Positions 35,626-43,068 of a DNA stretch of 64,000 nt are shown here, piece after piece. The position numbers were made by a program, and so were the translations under genes. Below the pieces are notes generated by a model. The model worked only from the letters and a program-made list of their open reading frames with translations. It was not told where the DNA came from and ran no database searches. Origin of the DNA: Sediminibacterium sp. (lineage in GTDB: Bacteria > Bacteroidota > Bacteroidia > B-17B0 > Aurantibacillaceae); assembly GCA_030054095.1 (NCBI GenBank), contig JASGCO010000002.1:186001-250000 (forward strand), written 5' to 3'. Positions within the stretch are counted from its first letter, which is position 1, and every line of letters begins with the position of its first letter.

Positions 35626-36624
35626 TTATAGTTTTAGTTTCTGTATTAAATACCCTTTCAGTCCATTTTTAAACAGCACCACATGGAGTACAAAAACAAA
35701 AACGAAAGCAATAGCATTAACGCTCAAAATGCTTAAAATAAAAATAGGAAACCACTGAATGTATAAATCATCCAACAACTTATAAGCCAATAAACGGTAA
35801 CCTCTTTCCTGCCTATATTTTTGTTTAAAGTAGCTGAACAACCAGAAAAGCAGCACACTCAATCCTACAAACAGATTTATATATGAACAAAAAACAACGA
35901 ACATCATAAAAAACACCAATTCAAAGCACAACACTATCTTCACGATACTTTCTGATTTATTGATCCCGGTTTTTGTTACATAGGTTTCTGTATTTGTCAT
36001 CCGGTCATTTTCAAAATCCTGAATCTGATGAAATAGAATATTCCTCAAACCTAGCACGAATTGCCAGCTTAGCAATACACTTATAAAGAAGTAAAAAACC
36101 GTTTCTTTACACCCGGTCAATAAATAAAACGTATAAGCTGCTAAAGCAGAGGGCAATGCGTGAGCATATAACGCATCCGCTACAATACCCAATAGTCCTC
36201 TTTCCTTTAAACGAAAGGGAGGAAAGGCATATAAAAAAAACAAAAGCACTTCAATAACTAACAATAATGCACTATTGCCATTAAATGGTAATATCCACCA
36301 GGGAGCAAGCATTAAAAAAAAGAAAATGAAAAATAACCCGGCAATTGATAATCTACTTAAATACTCTGTCACATTGTATTTTCCTTGTAACTTATCTTTT
36401 TGCTTATCACCCAAATCATTCGTTAAATAGCCTATACCAGCAACACCGATGATTACCATTAGTGACACACCGATACATAACACCGGCCATTCAGGTTTCG
36501 TATCCGAAATGAAAAAAACTAAATAAGGAATAGTAATTAAAAACGGCACTTTGTAGTTCCACGGATTGCTTAGACGCAGTCGCTTGGCAAAAAACCGGAA
36601 AAAGTCCTTTACACCACTACTCAT
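35626..36624 (-). CDS. UbiA-family prenyltransferase-like membrane protein
   Basis: About 332 residues with eight or nine hydrophobic helices. The first aspartate motif of the UbiA superfamily is visible as TNDLGDKQKD (NDxxDxxxD) and the second as QDFENDR (DxxxD), so the metal-diphosphate site appears intact. Family members join an isoprenyl diphosphate to an aromatic, ribosyl or lipid acceptor; decaprenyl-phosphate phosphoribosyltransferase is one glycan-related example. The acceptor here is unknown. The ATG at 36624 was preferred to a TTG two codons earlier; it overlaps the end of the SGNH gene by eight bases, which suggests coupling. Confidence 0.75.
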   Translation of the reverse strand: MSSGVKDFFRFFAKRLRLSNPWNYKVPFLITIPYLVFFISDTKPEWPVLCIGVSLMVIIGVAGIGYLTNDLGDKQKDKLQGKYNVTEYLSRLSIAGLFFIFFFLMLAPWWILPFNGNSALLLVIEVLLFFLYAFPPFRLKERGLLGIVADALYAHALPSALAAYTFYLLTGCKETVFYFFISVLLSWQFVLGLRNILFHQIQDFENDRMTNTETYVTKTGINKSESIVKIVLCFELVFFMMFVVFCSYINLFVGLSVLLFWLFSYFKQKYRQERGYRLLAYKLLDDLYIQWFPIFILSILSVNAIAFVFVFVLHVVLFKNGLKGYLIQKLKL

Positions 36625-37735
36625 TTCCAAATTCTCTGTTTAAAACTTTCATCAAGAAATCCGCATACTTTCTATGGCCTTCATTATTAAAATGGTTGCT
36701 TGCCTGCATGCCATCATAATCTTCAGCTGACAAATTGCGGGGAACATCCATGCTAATATCTTTCAGGTTTTTACTGTATTTACTTAAAACATCGTCTTTT
36801 ACTTCGTAAGGAGCAGGAATACCTACAAAAATTGTTTTTATATGCTCTTCAGCTCCAATTTTGCGGATCGCATTCAAATCGTTATAGGCAATATCATCTA
36901 CATTTACCGCAGGTATATTAATACACTTCCTTTCCCACTCTTTTTTGTATTTATAGTGCTCTAACGCCAGATATAGTTTAGAGAAGCAAACACTGTAACT
37001 TAACAATTTTTCAAACCATGTTCTGTTACGCCCGCATAAGGTGTATTTGTCCACATAAAAATTATAGGCCTCCATTGGTGTTTTAAAATTATAATTCATT
37101 TTCCCGGTTAAATGGTTTGGAGCAATTCCAAAAATCCATTTATTATCTACAAAAGGGTAAGTTAATGCCACATAAGGTTCGGGCTTTCTAACAAGGGTAA
37201 AAATATCATTACCAAAGTAAAAGCATGTTACAAAAATATCTGGCCTTAACAAGGAGATATACTTTTGAGCAATTAATCTATACTGCACCGGATCGGTACC
37301 TGAAATACCAAAATTTAGTATGAGATACTTATCACTTCTTCCAATAATATCCGGAAAAGAATTAGACATAGTATCTGCACAGCATCCTTCTACAAAGGAA
37401 TCACCAACCAGCATAACTACTTTTTTTCCCGTTGCTTTCCGGATAGAGTCAATCGCCTGTTTTGTAAACTCGAAATTGGCGCGAAAGCCCTCTTGATTCA
37501 CAACAGTCCCCAACATACGGCCATCCACCTTTGTAGAGAACTTATTAATGCCCAATTCATCTACTGCAAAACGCTCCAGAAACTGTGGTTTATCCTGTAC
37601 CTTAAATTCATCAATTAGCGTGCCAGCCCGCATTCCAAAAATGCGCAAAATCAATTCGAGCAAAACAAAAAGAGAAAGAAAAATAATCGCCTGAGCCTTT
37701 ACTTTTTTCCACTTCTGTTGCTTCGGATCTGACAC
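36617..37735 (-). CDS. SGNH/GDSL-like hydrolase or esterase with N-terminal membrane anchor
   Basis: Starting from the GTG at 37735 (about 372 residues), ten bases after the SxtJ-like gene; a TTG at 37777 would give a 32-base overlap and cannot be excluded. A transmembrane helix (AIIFLSLFVLLELILRIFG) leads into a periplasmic domain. The SGNH blocks are visible as VVMLVGDSFVEG (Ser nucleophile), LNFGISGTDPVQY (Gly block) and the C-terminal HFNNEGHRKYA with the His; the usual Asp/Asn positions are less clear. Such proteins add or remove O-acyl groups on glycans. It is part of the set that contains carbamoyltransferase, DUF5989-like and SxtJ-like genes. Confidence 0.75.
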   Translation of the reverse strand: MSDPKQQKWKKVKAQAIIFLSLFVLLELILRIFGMRAGTLIDEFKVQDKPQFLERFAVDELGINKFSTKVDGRMLGTVVNQEGFRANFEFTKQAIDSIRKATGKKVVMLVGDSFVEGCCADTMSNSFPDIIGRSDKYLILNFGISGTDPVQYRLIAQKYISLLRPDIFVTCFYFGNDIFTLVRKPEPYVALTYPFVDNKWIFGIAPNHLTGKMNYNFKTPMEAYNFYVDKYTLCGRNRTWFEKLLSYSVCFSKLYLALEHYKYKKEWERKCINIPAVNVDDIAYNDLNAIRKIGAEEHIKTIFVGIPAPYEVKDDVLSKYSKNLKDISMDVPRNLSAEDYDGMQASNHFNNEGHRKYADFLMKVLNREFGNE

Positions 37736-37745
37736 GTTGCTATTG

Positions 37746-38108
37746 CTACCAGGGATTTTCAAAATGTTTAGGTGCAAACTGCTTTTTAACTTGATTAAAA
37801 GTAGAGGTTGATTTATTTTTAAACTGAATACTGTTTTTAGATGTTAATCTTTGTAATAAAGCCAATGGGGTCAAAAAAAGAAAATACAACGCCCCTAAAA
37901 TCAGGGGTTGCGTTATTCCTGATAAGAGCCGCGCCAGTTTCATCCACCACTTATGAATAATAGCAGCAAAAGACTTAGACACTAAAGCGGTAAAAAACAA
38001 CACAAGTGCCGTTAAAATAAATAAAAGTGAATCGAATTTTAAATAGCATATCACTAAAGCCAGACAAATAAGAAGTATAGTTTTTAACTCTGTGCTTAGT
38101 TTCTTCAT
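37746..38108 (-). CDS. SxtJ-like membrane protein
   Basis: From the ATG at 38108 it has 120 residues with three hydrophobic segments (LKTILLICLALVICYL, LLFILTALVLFFTALV, LILGALYFLFLTPLALL) and a polar C-terminal tail ending HFENPW. Length, topology and position beside a NodU/TobZ-like carbamoyltransferase and a DUF5989-like peptide match the SxtJ family, named after the saxitoxin cluster and also found in many exopolysaccharide loci. No biochemical role is established for the family. It starts one base after the stop of the small upstream gene. Confidence 0.65.
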   Translation of the reverse strand: MKKLSTELKTILLICLALVICYLKFDSLLFILTALVLFFTALVSKSFAAIIHKWWMKLARLLSGITQPLILGALYFLFLTPLALLQRLTSKNSIQFKNKSTSTFNQVKKQFAPKHFENPW

Positions 38109-38109
38109 G

Positions 38110-38259
38110 TTAGAACAGCGAATAAATGAAAGGCGCCAGCGCAGAACCACCACCAAAAATTAATAACGCACCCAAAATCAATAAAACCAAAGTGAGTGGC
38201 ATCAACCATAATTTTTTCCGTTCAATTAAAAACTTGAATATATCTTTCAAAGCATCCAT
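38110..38259 (-). CDS. SxtK/DUF5989-like single-helix small protein
   Basis: A 49-residue gene: a polar start (MDALKDIFKFLIERKKLW) followed by one hydrophobic helix (LMPLTLVLLILGALLIFGG) and a short SALAPFIYSLF tail. This pattern is that of DUF5989 (SxtK-like) proteins, which accompany SxtJ and carbamoyltransferases. The ATG overlaps the carbamoyltransferase stop as TAATG, and the stop is followed after one base by the next ATG, so the three genes are tightly coupled. Support comes from the context and the conserved arrangement; function unknown. Confidence 0.7.
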   Translation of the reverse strand: MDALKDIFKFLIERKKLWLMPLTLVLLILGALLIFGGGSALAPFIYSLF

Positions 38260-40121
38260 TAATCCGTTTCAAATTTCATTTGCCACTTTTCTTTATCGCT
38301 AATACCCGGCTGATCGGATTTTAAAAATACAAAATTATTAATTACCAATACATCCATATCGGTTGCCATAAAACAGCGGTAAGCATCTTGCGGTGTACAA
38401 ACTATTGGCTCACCTCTCACATTAAAACTTGTATTTATTAAAACCGGAATATGAGTAATGACTTCAAACTCGGTAATTAAGTGATGAAATTTAGCGTTTG
38501 TAGTTTTAGAAACCGTTTGTACACGGGCCGAAAAATCAACGTGCGTTATAGCTGGCAGTTTGCTTCGGTTACAGTACAGCTTATCCCACATATTTAATGT
38601 CGCATAATTTTCAGGCAACTCATTCTTCAGTGAAGGGTGAATCGGCGTTGTAAAAAGCATATAGGGCAAATTACAACGTTGTGTATCAAAAAACAAATGC
38701 GCCTTTTCTTCAAGTACCGCCGGCGCAAAAGGTCGAAAACCCTCTCTAAATTTTATTTTCAAATTTAACTTCTTCTGCATTTCAATATTACGGGGATCTG
38801 CCAGTATGCTTCTATTACCCAATGCACGTGGCCCAAATTCCATGTTACCCTGAAACCATCCTACGACATTGCCTTGACTAATCAACTGAGCAACTTTTTT
38901 ACATAAGCGTACATCGTCTAATGGCTGGCAAACGGCTGTATAATCGGACACCAGGCTTTCAACTTCTGCGTCACTAAATGCCGGCCCCAAATAAGACCCC
39001 TTCAGTATATCATAATCCTTCCCGCATTTCCGCGGTTGACCATAATATATGTAATGCGTGGCCAATGCCGCGCCTAAAGCGCCGCCTGCATCGCCGGCTG
39101 CGGGCTGAATATAAACAGCTTCAAACAGATTTGACCGCAACAACTTACTGTTAGCTACACAGTTTAAGGCTACGCCTCCCGATAAACACAAGTTGTCAGA
39201 ACCAGTCAATCGCTTTACCTCTCTGGCCAATTTTAAAACTATTTCTTCGGTAACCAATTGAATAGCTAAAGCCAGGTTACAGTGCTGTTGCGTTATGTCA
39301 TCCGAATCGGCCCTGCGCCCCATTCCAAAAACCTGTTCCCATTTCTTATTATTACACATGGTTAAGCCAACTGCATAATTAAAATAGTCCTGATTCAAAA
39401 AAATGGAACCGTCATCTTTAATATCAACCAAATGCGCTTTAATCAGCGCTATGAAATCCGTTAGCTCCTTTGAATATCTTTGTCCATAAGGGGCTAATCC
39501 CATTAACTTATACTCTCCTGAATTTACCTTAAAACCTAAAAAGTAAGTGAATGCAGAATACAGCAACCCAATCGAATGTGGAAAATGCATCTCCCTTAAA
39601 AACTCTATTTTATTTCCTGTCCCGAAACCAATGGATGTAGTACACCATTCCCCCACTCCATCCACTGTCAAAATAGCCGAATTCTCAAAGTTGCTTGCAA
39701 AAAAAGTGCTTGCCGCATGTGCTAAATGATGCTCAGTAAACAAAAGATTTAATTTCTCTTTATCAAAATTTTCCAGCTTCGCCAATTCCTGCTTAATACG
39801 GTACTTTAAGAACAATTTATCACTTAACCACACGGGCATCGCTTTCACAAACGACAAAAGTCCCTTAGGCGCGAAGGCCATGTAGGTCTCCAATAAACGC
39901 TCAAACTTCAATAACGGTTTATCGTAAAAAACAACCGCATCCAAATCCGAAATGGTCAATTTGGCCCTGCCCAGGCAAAATTTAATAGCGTTGACCGGGA
40001 ATTCTCCGGTGTGCTTTACTCTTGTAAAGCGTTCTTCCTGAGCCGCTGCAATAATTTCGCCGTTAACTAATAAAGCTGCTGCCGAATCGTGATAATATGC
40101 CGAAATACCAAGAATTTTCAA
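38259..40121 (-). CDS. NodU/TobZ/SxtI-family O-carbamoyltransferase
   Basis: Protein of 620 residues from a TTG start (no ATG precedes the conserved MKILGISAYYHDSAAAL). The N-terminal Kae1-like domain has HDSA (His11), EERF and the metal-ligand element TEHHLAHAAS (His131, His135) followed by ILTVDGVGEW. The C-terminal domain contains LCLSGGVALNCVANSKLL, PAAGDAGGALGAAL and MEFGPRALGNRSILADPR. Enzymes of this family form carbamoyl-adenylate from carbamoyl phosphate and ATP and move the carbamoyl group to a sugar hydroxyl. It is the first gene of the long minus-strand arm; a perfect TATATTTG -7 box lies 11 bases upstream. Confidence 0.9.
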   Translation of the reverse strand: MKILGISAYYHDSAAALLVNGEIIAAAQEERFTRVKHTGEFPVNAIKFCLGRAKLTISDLDAVVFYDKPLLKFERLLETYMAFAPKGLLSFVKAMPVWLSDKLFLKYRIKQELAKLENFDKEKLNLLFTEHHLAHAASTFFASNFENSAILTVDGVGEWCTTSIGFGTGNKIEFLREMHFPHSIGLLYSAFTYFLGFKVNSGEYKLMGLAPYGQRYSKELTDFIALIKAHLVDIKDDGSIFLNQDYFNYAVGLTMCNNKKWEQVFGMGRRADSDDITQQHCNLALAIQLVTEEIVLKLAREVKRLTGSDNLCLSGGVALNCVANSKLLRSNLFEAVYIQPAAGDAGGALGAALATHYIYYGQPRKCGKDYDILKGSYLGPAFSDAEVESLVSDYTAVCQPLDDVRLCKKVAQLISQGNVVGWFQGNMEFGPRALGNRSILADPRNIEMQKKLNLKIKFREGFRPFAPAVLEEKAHLFFDTQRCNLPYMLFTTPIHPSLKNELPENYATLNMWDKLYCNRSKLPAITHVDFSARVQTVSKTTNAKFHHLITEFEVITHIPVLINTSFNVRGEPIVCTPQDAYRCFMATDMDVLVINNFVFLKSDQPGISDKEKWQMKFETD

Positions 40122-40132
40122 TTTAATACTTA

Positions 40133-40168
40133 CAAATATAAGGTTTACCTATCCTGCATAGTTATGCA
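40133..40168 (-). promoter_or_regulatory. Candidate promoter and palindromic operator before the carbamoyltransferase operon
   Basis: On the minus strand TATATTTG (40140-40133) is an exact -7 box. The -33 position has no TTG but is covered by the perfect palindrome TGCATA-GT-TATGCA at 40155-40168, a possible binding site for a dimeric regulator that replaces or blocks the -33 contact. Confidence 0.4.
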
Positions 40169-40252
40169 TTCAGTCCAGAAATACCAAGTAAAATCGGAAA
40201 CACCCTTTAAAACTGTTTAAAATTTAGTTTATGAAAAGAGAATTATAAATAC

Positions 40253-40260
40253 TAAAATTG
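40253..40260 (+). promoter_or_regulatory. Candidate -7 box of the Wzm-PhyH-Wzt operon
   Basis: TAAAATTG matches TAnnTTTG with one mismatch and ends seven bases before the Wzm ATG at 40268. A TTTA about 21 bases upstream could act as -33. Consensus evidence only. Confidence 0.35.
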
Positions 40261-40267
40261 CAGGTCA

Positions 40268-41083
40268 ATGCTGCATTCCATAAATAGCAATTCCACTAGC
40301 ATAAAAAAATACTTAGAACAACTCATCAAGAAACGTCACTTATTGATTATACTCACAAAACGCGAATTTAAAACAAAGTACAACCAAACGTTCCTGGGTT
40401 TAAGCTGGATTGTCATTCAACCCATTCTGGTGGTTGCCATCTATACCGCTTTTTTCAAGTATATGATGAAATTAAATACCTACAACGTACCTTACCCCCA
40501 ATACGTGCTATCTGGATTGGTTCTTTGGTATCTGAATTCAGGTGTAATTTCAAGATGCATGACTGGTTTACTGGAATCAAGAGAGTTAATAACTAAAGTT
40601 TCCTTTCCTAAAATTATTATTCTAATAGCCAAAATAATTCCGGTCATATTTGAATGCCTGCTCTTATTAATATTGGCAGTTATTTTTATGATTGCCACAA
40701 AAAAAACCATACAGTTAAATGTATTCACCTCCGCTTTTTATTTTTTAGAAGTGCTTCTATTTTCTTTTTCTATTGGACTACTACTTAGTTTAGTAGTCAT
40801 TAAATTCCGCGATGTACTCCATTTCGTGCCTTTTGTTATCAATTTTGGTATTTGGTTAACGCCTGTCTTTTATTCGTTTGAAAGCGTACCGGATAGTTAC
40901 AAAAATTACCTGCGGTTCGGGAACCCATTGGTTATTCCATTAGAAGGAATTAGAGATGCGTTCTTTGGCAACAAGGGCATAAGCATGGAGTCCGCAATTC
41001 TATTTTTTATATTTATTTCTTTACTAATTTCAGCATTAGCTGTTTTTATCAAATTTGAAAAACGGTTAAGCGAAAACATATAA
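40268..41083 (+). CDS. ABC-2 type polysaccharide exporter permease (Wzm-like)
   Basis: Protein of 271 residues with a cytoplasmic amphipathic start (LIKKRHLLIILTKREFKTKYNQTFLGLSWIVIQP split across the first helix) and six predicted membrane helices, as in Wzm/TagG/KpsM. The KREFKTKYNQTFLG segment before the first helix and the WLTPVFYSFESVP segment are typical. With the ATPase encoded at 44884-46038 it would export an undecaprenol-linked glycan across the inner membrane. Two dioxygenase-type genes lie between permease and ATPase genes, with only one base between this stop and the next start. Confidence 0.9.
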   Translation: MLHSINSNSTSIKKYLEQLIKKRHLLIILTKREFKTKYNQTFLGLSWIVIQPILVVAIYTAFFKYMMKLNTYNVPYPQYVLSGLVLWYLNSGVISRCMTGLLESRELITKVSFPKIIILIAKIIPVIFECLLLLILAVIFMIATKKTIQLNVFTSAFYFLEVLLFSFSIGLLLSLVVIKFRDVLHFVPFVINFGIWLTPVFYSFESVPDSYKNYLRFGNPLVIPLEGIRDAFFGNKGISMESAILFFIFISLLISALAVFIKFEKRLSENI

Positions 41084-41084
41084 T

Positions 41085-43055
41085 ATGTCCAATACCGTCT
41101 TTAAAGATAGCGCACTAGAAAGCGAATTCCAGGAAAAAGGATATGCTGTGATACCATTTTTAAGCGCCGAAGAAATAGATTTTCTGAAAGCGATGTTCTT
41201 TGAAACAATTAATCAAAGTGGTGGTCCAAAAATTGGCCCAAATGTTGATTTTCAAACACAAAGTGAAATCAGTTACGACTTTACGTTTATTGACAATAAT
41301 ATCGAATACAAACAAAAAGTATTTGATATAATAACCTCAACATTCAAAGACAAAGCCAACAACTATTTACTGAATTACAAGCCAATTATAGCCAATTACA
41401 TCCGTAAAAAAGAAGGAGGAGGTGAAGTACCCATGCATCAAAATTGGGCTTTTGTAGATGAAGAAAAATATACTTCTGTCTCTATTTGGGTACCCTTAGT
41501 TGACAGCAATGAGGAAAACGGCACTTTACAGATGGTTGAAGGGAGCCATAAACGTTTTGGCCGTTACCGCGGGCCCATGGTCCCCTGGGAGTTAAGAGAC
41601 TTAAAAACTCAAATTATTTTACATCACTTAACACCGATGAACGTAAAAGCCGGACAAGCTGTTATTTTAGATGACAGTATTGTTCATTACAGTGACATCA
41701 ACAAAACACAGGGACTACGTTTGGCAATTCAGTTAATTATGATTCCCGAAGCAGCCAACTCCATTCATTATCATTTGGATAAAGAAGAAGATCCAAATAC
41801 CATTATCCAATATGAAACAACTGTAGATTTTTACACTAACTTTCACCCTTGGTTAAAACCAAAAGAACTAAAGGCTCTCAAGCAAATTCCGTTTACTGAT
41901 GGAAAATTTTCTTATGAAGAATTTCTGGAAGGTTTACAAAAAAAACGTTTTGACTCCCCTGAACGTAATACCCGAATAGCACCTTTATTCAAAGATAAAG
42001 ACTTACAATCTCAATTTGAAAAGGATGGATTTATAAAAATTCCACTTTTAAATGAGGATGAAATAATAGATTTAAAAAAATTCTATCTGGAACTAAAACA
42101 TGAACATGTTGGCAGCTATGGTTTTCATGTTACTTTAGACAGCAACGATCAAAGTTACATTACAACTGTTTTTTCAAAATTATTCTCTACTCTAAAACCC
42201 AAATTAAATGCTATACTACAGAACTACAAAACCTTTACCGCCAGTTACGTTATTAAAGAGGCAGGGTTGCAAAATATTGTACCACCACATCAGGATTGGA
42301 GTTTTGTAGATGAATCCAAATTCTGTTCTGCCACAGTTTGGATACCGTTAATGGATGTAAACAAAAATAACGGGGCATTAAGTGTTATTAAAGGAAGTCA
42401 TCGTTTATTTAACACACCACGTAATTCACCTTCACCACAATCTAAATCTATATTATCTGATCATTTGTTCGAAGTGTTTCCTTATGTTGAAGTTATAGAT
42501 ATGGAAGCCGGCGAAGCATTGGTGTTTGATAATCGCCTGATTCATGCTTCTCCGCCCAATACTTCTAATCAAACCCGTATTGGCGTTGGCATTGGCATTA
42601 CGCAAAGCGATGCCCAATTATTGCACTATTATGAAGTACCAAATAGTAATTTAATTAATGTATATGAAGTTGAAGAGTCATTTTTTGAGAAATATAATAA
42701 TGCTAAGTTATCCGAGTTGTATAATAAAGGTGAAGTGCCAAAAGAGTTGCAACTAATTAAAACAATTGAAAAAAACCACCCAAAATACACAAGAGATGAG
42801 ATCGTTTCATTAATTACCTCTAAAACCGATGCCAAACTAAATATGGATTTAATGCAAGATTTGGCTGGCTTATACCATTATAATTTAGATGGAACAAAAA
42901 AAGTAATTCAAACAGAAACAAATTCCGTGGAAGATAAAGAAGCCGCCCTCATAGAAACGGCAACTCATACAGAGTGGAAAGATGACCGAAGTTTCTTTAA
43001 AAAATACACATTAACAAACATAGTTAAAGAAATTCGGTTCAGAATAAAACGGTAG
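41085..43055 (+). CDS. Tandem phytanoyl-CoA dioxygenase-like protein (two Fe/2-oxoglutarate domains)
   Basis: Protein of 656 residues with two PhyH-type domains. Domain 1 (about 10-260) has MHQNWAFVDEEKY, IWVPLVDSNEENGTLQM, distal His201 and Arg212; the iron motif H-x-D reads His118-Gln-Asn120, so the carboxylate ligand is missing. Domain 2 (about 300-530) has PPHQDWSFVDESKF with His402 and Asp404, distal His487 and Arg498, and appears intact. PhyH enzymes hydroxylate their substrate with O2 and 2-oxoglutarate. The C-terminal residues 636-656 contain SFFKKYTLTNIVKEIRFR, which recurs in the next protein. Its position between Wzm and Wzt suggests modification of the exported glycan. Confidence 0.85.
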   Translation: MSNTVFKDSALESEFQEKGYAVIPFLSAEEIDFLKAMFFETINQSGGPKIGPNVDFQTQSEISYDFTFIDNNIEYKQKVFDIITSTFKDKANNYLLNYKPIIANYIRKKEGGGEVPMHQNWAFVDEEKYTSVSIWVPLVDSNEENGTLQMVEGSHKRFGRYRGPMVPWELRDLKTQIILHHLTPMNVKAGQAVILDDSIVHYSDINKTQGLRLAIQLIMIPEAANSIHYHLDKEEDPNTIIQYETTVDFYTNFHPWLKPKELKALKQIPFTDGKFSYEEFLEGLQKKRFDSPERNTRIAPLFKDKDLQSQFEKDGFIKIPLLNEDEIIDLKKFYLELKHEHVGSYGFHVTLDSNDQSYITTVFSKLFSTLKPKLNAILQNYKTFTASYVIKEAGLQNIVPPHQDWSFVDESKFCSATVWIPLMDVNKNNGALSVIKGSHRLFNTPRNSPSPQSKSILSDHLFEVFPYVEVIDMEAGEALVFDNRLIHASPPNTSNQTRIGVGIGITQSDAQLLHYYEVPNSNLINVYEVEESFFEKYNNAKLSELYNKGEVPKELQLIKTIEKNHPKYTRDEIVSLITSKTDAKLNMDLMQDLAGLYHYNLDGTKKVIQTETNSVEDKEAALIETATHTEWKDDRSFFKKYTLTNIVKEIRFRIKR

Positions 43056-43068
43056 AAAATCACTTTGG

